Of a stretch of 64,000 bases of DNA, positions 47,039-57,101 are shown piece after piece. Position numbers and translations under genes: made by a program. The DNA is taken from positions 186,001-250,000 of the forward strand of contig NZ_FOGY01000008.1 in the NCBI RefSeq assembly GCF_900111345.1. The letters run 5' to 3'. The DNA comes from Psychrobacillus sp. OK032. GTDB lineage: Bacteria; Bacillota; Bacilli; Bacillales_A; Planococcaceae. Position 1 is the stretch's first letter. Each line of letters begins with the position of its first letter. The notes beneath the pieces were generated by a model. It was not told where the DNA came from and did no database searches. It was given only the letters and a program-made list of their open reading frames with translations.

Positions 47039-48678
47039 CTGATGGCCTCTTTTTTTATGTTTCTTGGAAATGTCTTCTTCCACCCAATTAATATACCAAT
47101 AATTAAGAGGAGCATATATACATACAATCCAAATGGAATTTTAGAAAGTATTAAATGGACAATAACGAATAAACCAATAACTAGCATACCTCCAAAAACT
47201 TTGAGACTACTAATATCCCGTGTATGTTCATGTGAATTGGAGAAAGGGTATACTTCACCATTTAATATTATATAAGAAACAAGCGTGATCGCAATCGCTA
47301 CGAGTAATACAACGAACAGATCTGGCAAAATACGAATAGAGAACAACCACCCAAACAAAACACTTAAAACTAAAAAAACGGGTATAAAGTAATTAATAAT
47401 ACACGCTTTCAAAGTCCCGCTGTATATCGAAGACTCGTTGTGAATCGGCGCTGCTCTAAAAATCCACTGACCTTTGTATGTCCCAGAAAATTTTAGCATA
47501 TGAATAACTGTTGGAATCATGATCAAACTGAAATAGATGATCATATACGTATTGCCAGCAGCAACTTCCTCTAACGGACGATCCCTTAACTCATTGAACA
47601 GGAATATAAACGGAATAATGAACGCCATTCCTATCTGAGGATAAATTTTCAACTTCACATCACGTTCTTGCGTCATCATTAACGACGAAAACATGTAAAA
47701 TGTTCGCTCCTCTTTCGTTCTACATAATACGTTTGACCAGAATTTTGCTAATTTACGAGATTTCATTTTCTTTCTATTGGAATCGCTTGCTAACTTTGCT
47801 AGGTTTCGCTCAAAAGCAGACATTAGACAAATATATATAACGATAGATAAAATCGGTGCCAACAAAGCAAATATCGTCATGATAATGATATGGGGCGATA
47901 AATTATTATTTAGAAACAACTCAAATGGAGCTCCAAACCAAATTGGCGGCAGTAACAAATGCCACCAAGCATAAGTATATGTAATATCTAGATTAATTAT
48001 ATCGAAAGACCTGATTACTAGCTGGTAACCAATCATAACAGCTATCGATAAAATAATTTGGACGTAATTGATAATATCTTTAAGCTTCTCCCCACTAAAA
48101 AAACGTAAAATAAATAAGTAAACAAATGCAGTTAACACAACTACTAAACAACTAATCAGTATTATTTCTATAGCAAAAATCAACGCAAATGTAATACCAT
48201 GTCTTATGATACTTACTACTAGTGGAATAATAACAAAAGAACCTGTTAGCAAAAACATGTAAATAAGTATATGCGCAATTTTCGCCGCATTAAGTGTTCG
48301 CGTGCTTATTGGTTTCGTATGAAGAATATTTTTATCTCGAATATCTAGAAGGACAGCCGAGTAGTCCGAAACCATCGAAGTCATTAATATGAACATTAAC
48401 ACGCTAAACATAATACTTACGGAAAATATAAACTGGTCTCCTAGAAATAAAAATGGCGTTAACAAAATAAGTCCATATAATACATACAACCACAAAGATT
48501 TCACAAACTGATTACCTTCTTTTTTCACTTTCGACCCATTAAACACGGTTGGCATTCTTCTAGCGTCCATCGTCAGCTTCAACTGCAAAATTTTACGCAT
48601 GACTTCATAATCGATATGCAATTTTTGAAATAACCACTTGAAACGATCCAACACTTTAAGCGATGTATAATCACCCAT
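47035..48678 (-). CDS. large ABC-2-type membrane permease
   Basis: 547 residues with about a dozen hydrophobic segments spread in two groups (about 65-255 and 340-535), separated by a basic cytoplasmic stretch (LASDSNRKKMKSRKLAKF). Overlaps the ATPase gene by 8 bases, so the two make one exporter or multi-drug/membrane-modifying ABC complex. The N-terminal about 50 residues are amphipathic and cytoplasmic. Substrate unknown; fold assignment from membrane pattern and neighbour. Confidence 0.85.
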   Translation of the reverse strand: MGDYTSLKVLDRFKWLFQKLHIDYEVMRKILQLKLTMDARRMPTVFNGSKVKKEGNQFVKSLWLYVLYGLILLTPFLFLGDQFIFSVSIMFSVLMFILMTSMVSDYSAVLLDIRDKNILHTKPISTRTLNAAKIAHILIYMFLLTGSFVIIPLVVSIIRHGITFALIFAIEIILISCLVVVLTAFVYLFILRFFSGEKLKDIINYVQIILSIAVMIGYQLVIRSFDIINLDITYTYAWWHLLLPPIWFGAPFELFLNNNLSPHIIIMTIFALLAPILSIVIYICLMSAFERNLAKLASDSNRKKMKSRKLAKFWSNVLCRTKEERTFYMFSSLMMTQERDVKLKIYPQIGMAFIIPFIFLFNELRDRPLEEVAAGNTYMIIYFSLIMIPTVIHMLKFSGTYKGQWIFRAAPIHNESSIYSGTLKACIINYFIPVFLVLSVLFGWLFSIRILPDLFVVLLVAIAITLVSYIILNGEVYPFSNSHEHTRDISSLKVFGGMLVIGLFVIVHLILSKIPFGLYVYMLLLIIGILIGWKKTFPRNIKKEAIR

Positions 48679-49465
48679 TGACTTTACCCTCGCTTACGAT
48701 TTCCACAAACTTTTCAGCAATCTCTTTATGCTCTGAAAATCCTGTAAGTTGATTAAAGATTTCTTCTAATGTCCCTTCTTTGCTCTGAGCTTGTAGTTCT
48801 TCAAAAGTTCCGTCCGCTACCACTCTACCTTCAACTAGTAGAATAATCCGATTACTAATTTTCTCAACGACATCCATAATATGAGAAGAATAGAAAATCG
48901 TCTTCCCTCGTTTTGCAAGCTGGTCGAGTATTTCTTTAATAATCATGACACTATTTGCATCCAATCCACTTAACGGCTCGTCAAAAAACAATAAGTCTGG
49001 ATCATGCAACAAACTGGATATAATAAGCACTTTTTGCTTCATTCCTTTTGAATAAGAAGATAAACGCTGGTGAAACACGGTTTCGAGATTAAATTCATTC
49101 ATTAACTTCATGGCTTTACTTTGTGCATCTTCTGTACTTAATCCATATAACTCTCCCGTAAAAGTTAAATACTCGCATGCAGTAAGATTATCGTATAGTT
49201 CTGCAGTTTCGGGTACATAACCAATTTTTCGTTTATACGAGACATCGCCGTTCGCAATATCTTCCCCGAAGATTTCAATTTCCCCCTTATACCCTTCTAT
49301 CAATCCAAGCATAATTTTAACTGTAGTACTTTTACCTGCTCCATTAGGCCCGATATAACCGATGATTTGTCCTTGATACACTTCTAAATTCACACCATTT
49401 AATGCTTGTTTATTACCAAAACTCATCGTTACATCTGTTAATGATAAAACTTTTTGTTTAGTCAT
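48671..49465 (-). CDS. ABC transporter ATP-binding protein
   Basis: 264 residues, ABC-2 exporter class (CcmA/DrrA-like): YIGPNGAGKSTTVKIMLGL (Walker A), GYVPETAELYDNLTA (Q-loop), LSSYSKGMKQKVLI (signature variant), LLFFDEPLSGLD (Walker B), YSSHIMDVVEKI (switch His). Partner of the overlapping permease. Start follows GGATAGGGG. Confidence 0.93.
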   Translation of the reverse strand: MTKQKVLSLTDVTMSFGNKQALNGVNLEVYQGQIIGYIGPNGAGKSTTVKIMLGLIEGYKGEIEIFGEDIANGDVSYKRKIGYVPETAELYDNLTACEYLTFTGELYGLSTEDAQSKAMKLMNEFNLETVFHQRLSSYSKGMKQKVLIISSLLHDPDLLFFDEPLSGLDANSVMIIKEILDQLAKRGKTIFYSSHIMDVVEKISNRIILLVEGRVVADGTFEELQAQSKEGTLEEIFNQLTGFSEHKEIAEKFVEIVSEGKVNG

Positions 49466-49657
49466 ATAATAACCCCTATCCTTCCAATCGTTCCAATGTA
49501 CTTTCCATTTTTCCTATATAATGTTAATTATACTAATAAAATCGAAGGATAGAAATGAGAATATTAAAACTATTGCGTCTTATTTTCTTTCTTCAATTGA
49601 ATTTATCGTTGAGAAAGTGTTAGGCAGCTTAAAAGTAATCGATAAGGAGAAGAACAT

Positions 49658-50344
49658 TTGCAAAATACAGTAGGAAAAAATAATAGCAAACTAATATTGC
49701 TGATGATCGGTATTATTTTCATTGCCTCTACACGAGAAAGCAGGCTCACCGAATTTTAGTAAATTCAAATCTATTTTATCCAGTCCAGTAACTTTGACTG
49801 TTACGCTATGCATGGGACTCCAATCACTCATTTTTTATACGACCGCCGCTTGGCTCCCTGAAATCTTGCAATCGCAAGGTTTAAATGCAGATACTTCCGG
49901 TTGGATGTTATCGTTAATGCAATTATCTCAATTACCGTTGACTTTTTTAACACCGATTCTTGCAAATCGAATGAAAGATCAACGAATATTAGTTGGTATA
50001 TTTACTTTGTTCTATATAATTGGTTACGTCGGACTTTTATCAGGGAATGCTTCACTTACTATTTTATGGATGATTCTACTCGGTTTAGCTGGAGGGGCAT
50101 CGTTTAGTTTAGTGATGATGTTTTTCTCACTTACTCGAACTCCAATAGAAGCAGCTGAATTATCCGGTACTGCTCAATCGTTCGGGTATTTACTTGCAGC
50201 AATCGGTCCAGTACTATTTGGCTTTTTAATGATGCAAATGCTAGTTGGTCTTTGCCTATTGCTTTATTTATCGTAATGGCCATTGTACTATTTTTTGCTG
50301 GTATGCATGCCAGAAAAGATCGTTTTGTTTCTAGCATCGAATAA
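49658..50344 (+). pseudogene. decayed MFS transporter (CynX/NimT type) with internal deletion
   Basis: A TTG start behind AAGGAG opens LQNTVGKNNSKLILLMIGII (first helix), then jumps frame at about 49727 to EKAGSPNFSKFKSILSSPVT, which belongs to the middle loop. Helices 7-12 follow (LTVTLCMGLQSLIFYTTAAW, LSLMQLSQLPLTFLTP, LAGGASFSLVMMFFSLT). Near 50240 the frame shifts again to WSLPIALFIVMAIVLFFAGM, ending at TAA 50344. About 170-200 residues (helices 2-6) are missing, so no transport function is expected. Confidence 0.8.
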
Positions 50345-50346
50345 GC

Positions 50347-50386
50347 AAAAGAGGAATCAGCATGTGCGTAAGCTGATTCCTCTTTT
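50347..50386. terminator. bidirectional terminator
   Basis: Stem AAAAGAGGAATCAGC / GCTGATTCCTCTTTT, loop of 10 bases, between the MFS relic (plus) and nos (minus). Confidence 0.9.
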
Positions 50387-51442
50387 TTAGTATGGTTCTC
50401 TTTGGTAAAAGTAATTGGGCGTCTTCTTATCATTCGCATAAGGTTTATGAAAAATATGGGTAGTTGCGGGTGCTAGTGGTGGGATTAGCCAAGACCAATT
50501 TCCAGTTACATCACGGCCTGCTTGGAGTTCATTAGTTTCAAACCGCTTAAACTGTTGGGCTGCCGTGTGATGGTCTACGATGCTCACCCCATCTTCTTTA
50601 TAGGAATATAAAACCGCAGCATTCAATTCGACTAATGCACGATCCTTCCAAAGAGATGCATTTGATTTTGTGTTTAGCCCCATATATTCAGCGATTGTTG
50701 GCAGCATATTATAGCGATTGTCATCTGCTAAATTACGCGCACCAATTTCTGTTCCCATATACCACCCGTTAAATGGAGCAGCTATATAAGAAATACCGCC
50801 TACTTCCAATTTCATATTGGAAATCATGGGAACCGCATACCATTTCAATTCCAAATCCTTAAACCAAGAAAATTCTGGATGACGAATGGGTACTTCTAAA
50901 ATAGATGCTTTTGGTATCTCAAATAATTTGGGTGGATTATCTTTAATTTGGATAACTAGTGGTAATACATCAAATGGTCCATTATTTCCATTCCATCCGA
51001 GATTTTGGCAAACTTTTGTAAATACTACCGAATCCGGGTCTCCAATTATTCCATTCTCGGTTTCGTAGCCTGCGTAACGGATCAATTGGTGATTCCAAAT
51101 CCGAACATCTTGAGAGGAAAATACCGTAATCGTTGGACGAATTCTTCCGTTATTCGTTGCGAAGTCAATATGCTCTAGAAGCGATTCGAATATGGACTCT
51201 TCTGTATGTAAATCTCTTTTATCTAGAACATTCAAGCTTTGCCAAAAAAGTCGACCAATGCATTTATTACTATTGCGCCAAGCCATTTTAGCTCCGTATG
51301 AGAGCTCATCTAGCGTTTGTTCGTATGTACCTTGCTTTAATATTTGTTGCTCTACTTCTATTAATCGAGTCTCCATTTCCTGCTCTGACTGACCCGTTTC
51401 GTCATAATACATTTGGATAAAATTTTTCGCTTCATTGAGCAT
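50387..51442 (-). CDS. nos: bacterial nitric oxide synthase (oxygenase domain)
   Basis: Oxidises L-arginine to citrulline and NO using heme and a pterin, with an external reductase. 351 residues from ATG 51442 (GGAGGG site). Heme-ligand Cys61 lies in AWRNSNKCIGRLFW; arginine-binding Glu232 in GWYMGTEIGARNLAD; VTGNWSWLIPPLAPATT forms part of the pterin/dimer region; ends FYQREPY. No reductase domain, as in Bacillus enzymes. Single gene. Confidence 0.97.
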   Translation of the reverse strand: MLNEAKNFIQMYYDETGQSEQEMETRLIEVEQQILKQGTYEQTLDELSYGAKMAWRNSNKCIGRLFWQSLNVLDKRDLHTEESIFESLLEHIDFATNNGRIRPTITVFSSQDVRIWNHQLIRYAGYETENGIIGDPDSVVFTKVCQNLGWNGNNGPFDVLPLVIQIKDNPPKLFEIPKASILEVPIRHPEFSWFKDLELKWYAVPMISNMKLEVGGISYIAAPFNGWYMGTEIGARNLADDNRYNMLPTIAEYMGLNTKSNASLWKDRALVELNAAVLYSYKEDGVSIVDHHTAAQQFKRFETNELQAGRDVTGNWSWLIPPLAPATTHIFHKPYANDKKTPNYFYQREPY

Positions 51443-51891
51443 GACCAAAATCCCTCCTGCTGTCTTCCTCCATCATAGAAGAAACAAGCCAGCATAGACA
51501 AGTCCCAAGAGTTACGAAGTTGTGAGGGAATTATGACAGAAAAAGGAGCAACAAGTAGAACTCAACGTCGGGATTTACTTTACAAACAAAAGAAGAGAGA
51601 TATTATTGAACGTCTCTCCCTTCTATTTATCAGCCTCTAATAGTGAACATAAACTAATAATCTCCATTTATTTTCGTGAATTAAGGATCAGCGGGATAAA
51701 AGTATTAAATTCTTCTTAATAAACCTTCTTTTCCCTAGCTTCCGACTCATTTAGAATAATATTTCTAATGTTTTGGCCAGCCATATCCTTCTTCTCCCTT
51801 TCATTTTCGCACAAGCACATCATATCCTTCTACGTTTGTATATGTACAAGTATCATTAAATGTTAGATAAGCATAAGCACGAATGAAAATC
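51443..51891. other. intergenic region upstream of nos
   Basis: 449 bases. A hairpin with AGAGAGA / TCTCTCT arms lies at about 51594-51622 and could be a terminator. No coding frame with a ribosome site seen. Confidence 0.5.
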
Positions 51892-52071
51892 TTACATAAA
51901 TACAGTTATTGCAAAGATCAACGAAAAAGTTAATCCAACGCTCCATACGCAACCTAATATTTTTTGATTATGTATATCTTTTCCTTGTTTTAGTTTTTCT
52001 AAAAGTTGGACTAAATTCAGAAACCAAAGTATCGAAAAAAATGGCGCTGCTAAAAAATATATAAATTCCAT
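51892..52071 (-). CDS. 59-residue membrane protein, unknown
   Basis: ATG 52071 after ATAGGGTGATAGT: MEFIYFLAAPFFSILWFL, a charged centre (LLEKLKQGKDIHNQK) and a second helix VWSVGLTFSLIFAITVFM. Two-helix hairpin membrane protein; too small for family recognition. Frame and ribosome site look genuine. Confidence 0.55.
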   Translation of the reverse strand: MEFIYFLAAPFFSILWFLNLVQLLEKLKQGKDIHNQKILGCVWSVGLTFSLIFAITVFM

Positions 52072-52260
52072 ACTATCACCCTATCTTTTTATATTTTTAG
52101 CTCCCTGATTGATTATAGAATAGTATGCCTAAAAAGGAGGATTGCTGAAGATCATAGTACCATAGAGCATTCTTTAAGAATGACTTCTCGGCAACTATAA
52201 ATCAGTGGCAATCAGCCCTTTCCAGGCAGCATTTATAGTAGGACTATTCCTATGTTAAAT

Positions 52261-54585
52261 CTAGCTCCGAACTAAACAATCCGGCGCAATGTGGTGCAAT
52301 AAAGGACTCGGCTCTCCTACACTGTACAGCTGCAAGTTATGCATAGCTCGTGTGCAGGCTGTGTAAAACAATCTGCGCAAGTTCTCATTGCCGTATACTT
52401 TCGCTGATGCATCATATAGGATAACAGCATCGAATTCAATGCCTTTCGCCAAATACGCCGGTATTACTACAACACCTTGTTCGTATTCCATAGAGCTGCT
52501 CTTCACAAGTTTAATTTCATCGACCTCACTTAGAGCTTCATATGCAATGGTACTTTCCTCTGCGGATTTACATATAATGGCGATTGTATTATACTTTTGC
52601 TCCCGCAAAAAGGATACTTTGGAAACAATATGATGATGCAATTCTTCACGATTATTCAATTGAGTCAATACAGGTATTTCCCCTTCGCGTTCAAAAGCGA
52701 CAATCTTTCCCCCATTAGGCACGAGTCCGCGTGTAAATTCCACGATTGGTCGTGTGGATCTGTAGCTACGGGTTAGATTAATCGTATTCGTTTCTTTCGG
52801 CCCGTATAAGTTAGTAAGTGTATCGAAATCTACCGTTTCACTTGCATGGGCAAAAATCGCCTGATTAAAGTCGCCAAGAACGCTCATCCTTGCTGAAGGA
52901 AACAAACGTTTCAAAAACTCAAATTGAAACGGAGAATAATCTTGTGCTTCGTCTATAAGCACATGTTTAATGGAGGTGTTTGTCTGAAAGCCTTGTATCA
53001 ACTCTTTCAAAAGTAAAAATGGAGTAGCATCTTCGTAATATAGTTTACCTTCGTCTAGCATTTTCAAAGTCGATTGACAAATTTCCGCCCATTCTTCAGG
53101 TGTTTCCCCCTTCATCCACGTTGAACTAGCGAAAAGCTGCTTATATATTCCTTTAATATCTATGAATCGGAGCATTCGAATTCGTTTGCGTATCGGCTTA
53201 AATTTTTGGCGAACAATCAACTGGGAGAGGGCCTCAGGTTCCATCTCATAATCGTCAAATGATTTTTCTTTAAAACCGCGTTTCTTCCGTAAGTAGGCAT
53301 AGGCTTTTTGGTAGTTGTCTTCACTGAGTAACTCGATTTCTTCCTGTACCCACGACTTAGTTCGTTCGCGCTTCACCGCTTCATCCACTTGCTTGTTTAA
53401 CCATTCCGTTAACTTTTCAAGTCTATTATGAAAACGTAGTGATGTGTCACTGCTATAAAACCTTTCATTAATTTGATTAGCACTGACTATCGGTTTTCCT
53501 CTGAAAATAATATCTTTGAATAGCATACCAGCTACTTCGAGCGATTGTCTGTATGCTTTGATTGCCTCAAAAAAACGAACCGAAGCTTTGAAACGAATGC
53601 TCTCTGATCTAACACGGTATGATGGCTGATTCGTAGCAGTCAATACATATTCCAATTGTTCATAAGGACCTTCTACTTGAAATTCGTTACTTAGCCGATG
53701 ATTCAAGTACGCTTGGAATGTGACCTGTTGCATATTCTCTTCACCAAGTTCAGGCAGCACATTGGATATATAACTGTTAAACATCGAATTTGGTGAAAAT
53801 AAAATGATTTGATCAGCTTTCAATCTATCTCGATATTTATAGAGTAAATAAGCAATTCGCTGAAGTGCGGCCGATGTCTTGCCACTGCCAGCCGAACCTT
53901 GAACGATTAGTAGCCGCCCATGATCATGCCGGATGATCTGATTTTGCTCTTGTTGAATAGTAGAAACAATACTATGCAAATGTTTATCCGTGCTTTTGCC
54001 GAGCACCTGCTGTAAAATTTCATCTCCGATCGTGATACTAGTATCGAACATGGATTCTACAACACCATTGCGAATAATATATTGCCACTTTTGTTCCAAT
54101 ATACCGCCGATAATTCCTTCAGGGGTTGTGTATTCGGAAGGGCCTGGTGAGTAATTGTAATAAACGCTCGAAATCGGGGCCCGCCAGTCATAGATAAGGA
54201 AGTCCTCTCCGCTTAAATCCATGAGTGTAGAGATGCCTATATAAATTCTTTCTGTATCGCAAGTTCCTACTTCTGCAAAATCGATTCGACCAAAATAAGG
54301 TACCTTTTGCATACGTTCAAGTGCGGACAGTTTATTGGAAACTTGTCTGTGCGTGCTTTGACTAACGGAAAGGTTCTGAGCCTGTTGTCTCAAGCTAATC
54401 ACCGTCTCAAGATAATCATCGAAAGTATCTGTGTTAACCTTGACGTCATCCCAAAAGTGTTTGCGGAAATTAACCACCTCTTTCCGACGCATATCAGTTT
54501 CATCTTTCAGTTTGTCGATTTGTTCTGTAATTACCTCCATTACGCTGTCCAACCGTTCTTGTTCTTGCCCAAGTTCCGTATACAT
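52261..54585 (-). CDS. helD: RNA polymerase recycling motor HelD (UvrD/Rep-like)
   Basis: Frees stalled RNA polymerase from nucleic acids. About 774 residues. N-terminal long coiled coil (residues 1-95) that enters the polymerase channel, VPYFGRIDF and YDWRAPISSVYYN blocks specific to HelD, Walker A GSAGSGKTSAALQR near residue 230, DEAQDYSPFQFEFLKRLFP (Walker B), GDFNQAIFAHA, YRSTRPI, and the C-terminal helicase half with AKGIEFDAVILYD and LFYTACTRAM. ATG 54585 has GGAG nine bases upstream; the GTG at 54594 is too close to it. Single gene. Confidence 0.94.
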   Translation of the reverse strand: MYTELGQEQERLDSVMEVITEQIDKLKDETDMRRKEVVNFRKHFWDDVKVNTDTFDDYLETVISLRQQAQNLSVSQSTHRQVSNKLSALERMQKVPYFGRIDFAEVGTCDTERIYIGISTLMDLSGEDFLIYDWRAPISSVYYNYSPGPSEYTTPEGIIGGILEQKWQYIIRNGVVESMFDTSITIGDEILQQVLGKSTDKHLHSIVSTIQQEQNQIIRHDHGRLLIVQGSAGSGKTSAALQRIAYLLYKYRDRLKADQIILFSPNSMFNSYISNVLPELGEENMQQVTFQAYLNHRLSNEFQVEGPYEQLEYVLTATNQPSYRVRSESIRFKASVRFFEAIKAYRQSLEVAGMLFKDIIFRGKPIVSANQINERFYSSDTSLRFHNRLEKLTEWLNKQVDEAVKRERTKSWVQEEIELLSEDNYQKAYAYLRKKRGFKEKSFDDYEMEPEALSQLIVRQKFKPIRKRIRMLRFIDIKGIYKQLFASSTWMKGETPEEWAEICQSTLKMLDEGKLYYEDATPFLLLKELIQGFQTNTSIKHVLIDEAQDYSPFQFEFLKRLFPSARMSVLGDFNQAIFAHASETVDFDTLTNLYGPKETNTINLTRSYRSTRPIVEFTRGLVPNGGKIVAFEREGEIPVLTQLNNREELHHHIVSKVSFLREQKYNTIAIICKSAEESTIAYEALSEVDEIKLVKSSSMEYEQGVVVIPAYLAKGIEFDAVILYDASAKVYGNENLRRLFYTACTRAMHNLQLYSVGEPSPLLHHIAPDCLVRS

Positions 54586-54746
54586 ATCAAGCACTCCTTT
54601 ATAAAAATAAAAATGGGGGTTGACTAGGAAAAAATCATGCAGTATAATTATAGTAGGGATAATATAATCTATAATAACAAAATTGTGTTTCTATATAACT
54701 TTATCATGTTTTTTTAATTTTATCAATCTATTTTATACAAATATAT

Positions 54747-54786
54747 AAGGTGGCAGATTCTTTAGTAATTAAGAATCTGCCACCTT
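54747..54786. terminator. long perfect hairpin terminator
   Basis: AAGGTGGCAGATTCTT / AAGAATCTGCCACCTT, 16 base pairs, loop TAGTAATT, then TCTTTAA. Faces helD from upstream; no recognisable gene precedes it on the plus strand. Confidence 0.8.
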
Positions 54787-55210
54787 TCTTTAAATAAAAA
54801 TATATCTCCAGAATACAGCATCATTATTGAACAAATCCTACTTAGATCCTTCCATACATACTTGCTTGTTTAATTAACTTGCGCATCCTTTATATTCCTC
54901 TTCCCTCTCTCTGAAATGCTTTACAACGCAGTATTGAGGAGGAATAACTTAAAAAAGTAAAGAAAAATATGTTAAGAGATGTCGCTAATACAAGAGCTTC
55001 CTTAGATAAGTAACTATTAATAAATGTTTGAAATATAATAAAAGGGAACACCCGCTAAACCAGGTAGTTCCCTTTATATTTCATTAGATACAAGTATTCC
55101 AAAACAACATTTATAAAATGAGCTGCGTTTAGAGATCCAATGTTTTATTCGTAGCAAAAGATGGTAAAATCACAACAAAAACCCCGAGGTATTAACATTT
55201 CTTAAACATC
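54787..55210. other. intergenic region
   Basis: 424 bases between the hairpin and cwlJ, containing a second terminator at 55041-55075. No protein-like frame seen on either strand. Confidence 0.5.
55041..55075. terminator. terminator downstream of cwlJ
   Basis: Stem AAAGGGAAC / GTTCCCTTT with a 17-base loop. Confidence 0.6.
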
Positions 55211-55651
55211 CTAACCCCTATAAACACTATCACATGTTCCAGGTTCTGGTTCATAAAAACAATGTTGTTTAAATTGACCAGTAAAAGGTTGACCATACCA
55301 CGTTGGAGGGCATGGACCTTCTGGATTAAAATACCAAAGAGCATATTGCGCTGGGTGGTCTCTCCAAAAATCTAAAGCCTTTTTTGCTAATCTTTTTTCA
55401 ACACCTCTTGCTCTTTCATAAAATAAATTACCTTTCTGAACAGCTTCAAAAGAATAATTTCCTCCTTGTACATGAAAAATGACATCTGCAATTGATCTTA
55501 AATCTCTAAAGTCTATACACTCGGCTATAACACGATTAACAATTACATTTCCGACATATAACATCCCTTGCTGTCCTTCGGCCTCGGCTTCCGCCCTCAT
55601 CATCCTTGCCATTAAGTCAACGTCTGAACTCTTGTATTTTACTCTTGGCAT
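55211..55651 (-). CDS. cwlJ: spore cortex-lytic hydrolase CwlJ
   Basis: Degrades spore cortex peptidoglycan in germination. 146 residues, no signal peptide, as in CwlJ, which is placed in the coat from the mother cell. SleB/CwlJ fold: VDLMARMMRAEAEAEGQQGM (catalytic Glu), GNVIVNRV, FEAVQKGNLFYERA, ALWYFNPEGPCPPTWYGQP, KQHCFYEP. No gerQ beside it. RBS GAGGTG. Confidence 0.95.
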   Translation of the reverse strand: MPRVKYKSSDVDLMARMMRAEAEAEGQQGMLYVGNVIVNRVIAECIDFRDLRSIADVIFHVQGGNYSFEAVQKGNLFYERARGVEKRLAKKALDFWRDHPAQYALWYFNPEGPCPPTWYGQPFTGQFKQHCFYEPEPGTCDSVYRG

Positions 55652-55832
55652 TTAATTCACCTCAAGTATATAGTATGATAAAAAGCAAATATTGATGTCA
55701 TTTGTAAAAAAATATGAATGCTTTTGGTTTTAAATATGCGTTTACGCTTAAGGACTAACGTTAACGCACATAAAGACGTATGAATTACCTCCCGGACTCC
55801 TGTTATCCTACTCCCGTTAGTAAAAAGAAATT

Positions 55833-56018
55833 TTAATCCGAAAAAGTTCCCCCTTTTTCCAAGTTCAAAGTGTGATTATTGATTGTAATAATATGGTTAT
55901 TTGTCCAAGTCACATCTGCCTTGTGCATTTTGTCATCATAGTAGATATTCTTCTTGAACCAAAGGGGACCATTAACTTTGCCTACTACCCTTATAGAGGT
56001 AGTAGGAATAGTTAATGT
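55833..56018 (-). pseudogene. orphan C-terminal remnant in frame behind the LprI-like gene
   Basis: Directly after TAA 56022 of the LprI-like gene the same frame stays open for 61 more codons to TAA 55833: TTSIRVVGKVNGPLWFKK, NIYYDDKMHKADVTWTNN, HIITINHTLNLEKGG. This looks like the end of a small beta-rich lipoprotein domain (DUF5412-like WxxxxTIxING pattern, tentative). No start of its own. Confidence 0.45.
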
Positions 56019-56021
56019 GTA

Positions 56022-56678
56022 TTACTTCATATATTTTGCGACTAATGCATAACATCTTTCTCTTGTAAGACTTGCTTGCGTAGCCACATATTCTAATGAT
56101 TCCATCGAACCCCCTTGATACTTTAATGATGCTTCTTTAGCAACTTCATCTCTGTGTTTTATCCAATTCCGTTGATCTTCCCTTAATTTATCCATCCGTT
56201 CTGTACTAAGCTGTTCTTTCAACAATCCGTAAATTTTGTTCAACTCCACATCCCATTTTTTATATCTCTCCATCTCTTGTTCCTCCAACTCAATCGTTGT
56301 TGTTCCGGCTTCAGAGTTTCTATCTGATTCTTCCATTTCATTCAGTTTCTTGAGATACTCTTCTTTTGTACTTTCAGTAATTTTACTGGTCTTCAACAGC
56401 TCTCCGTCATCTGGCTTTGTAGACGTATGATCAGAAGCATCTTCTTGGTCATTTAGTTCGGTGTTGTCATCACCTTCTGAAGAGTTTTCTGTTGTATCTT
56501 TTTCTAAATCTGTTACGTCTTGATTCGATGAGTCTTCATCTGTACTCTCAGTTAAGTTGTTATCCGTTGGCTGGTTGTCCGTTTTTGAACTTAACTTATC
56601 AGAAGAGTTCCCACAACCAGCTAGTATTGTTAATATTAAGGTAAACATTACCATTAAGATTTTACTTTTATTCCTCAC
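56022..56678 (-). CDS. lipoprotein with LprI (DUF1311) domain
   Basis: 218 residues. Signal with lipobox ILAGC (Cys22), an extended Ser/Asp/Glu/Thr-rich linker (about 25-95), then a helical LprI domain (MERYKKWDVELNKIYGLLKE, LREDQRNWIKHRDEVAKEAS, QASLTRERCYALV) with one of the family's cysteines. DUF1311 proteins include a mycobacterial lysozyme inhibitor; in Bacillales the role is unknown. Acts outside the membrane. Confidence 0.85.
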   Translation of the reverse strand: MRNKSKILMVMFTLILTILAGCGNSSDKLSSKTDNQPTDNNLTESTDEDSSNQDVTDLEKDTTENSSEGDDNTELNDQEDASDHTSTKPDDGELLKTSKITESTKEEYLKKLNEMEESDRNSEAGTTTIELEEQEMERYKKWDVELNKIYGLLKEQLSTERMDKLREDQRNWIKHRDEVAKEASLKYQGGSMESLEYVATQASLTRERCYALVAKYMK

Positions 56679-57101
56679 TTTAAAGCCCCCTCTTTGAAAA
56701 TCATACCAATACTATAACATTCCTCTAAGTTAAAATCCTTGGATTGAAGACTGGTTATTTTAGCTCGATAAACGTTTTTCCTTGACCATATATCAGACTG
56801 ATTAGATATTTCAACGTTACATTATTTCTTGAAAAATTAAATATGGGATTGGATTTCCCTAACCCCTGAACAATATGATCATTTACTATCCAACCGCTCA
56901 GTTGAACAGAAAAAATGGGTGACTCCTTCCCCACAACTGATTAAATTAGTTTCACAGCTACCGGATATTTTTATCCAAATAAGAATGAGTTTGTAAAGGT
57001 TTACACTTAAACTAACGCAGCAGTTTAGTTTTATAAGAATTTCATTAAAATTGTAACGTTTATTAAATTCAATCGACTAATTTAGAAAGGAGTGTTAAAA
57101 A
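56679..57101. other. intergenic region with short palindrome
   Basis: 423 bases between divergent genes. It holds one copy of the CTAACGCAGCAGTTTAGTT repeat (57004-57031). The strong AAAGGAGTG site before 57102 belongs to the next gene. Confidence 0.5.
57004..57031. repeat. short palindromic repeat, copy 2
   Basis: ACTTAAACTAACGCAGCAGT and TTAGTT. Same family as the copy at 25231. Confidence 0.55.
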
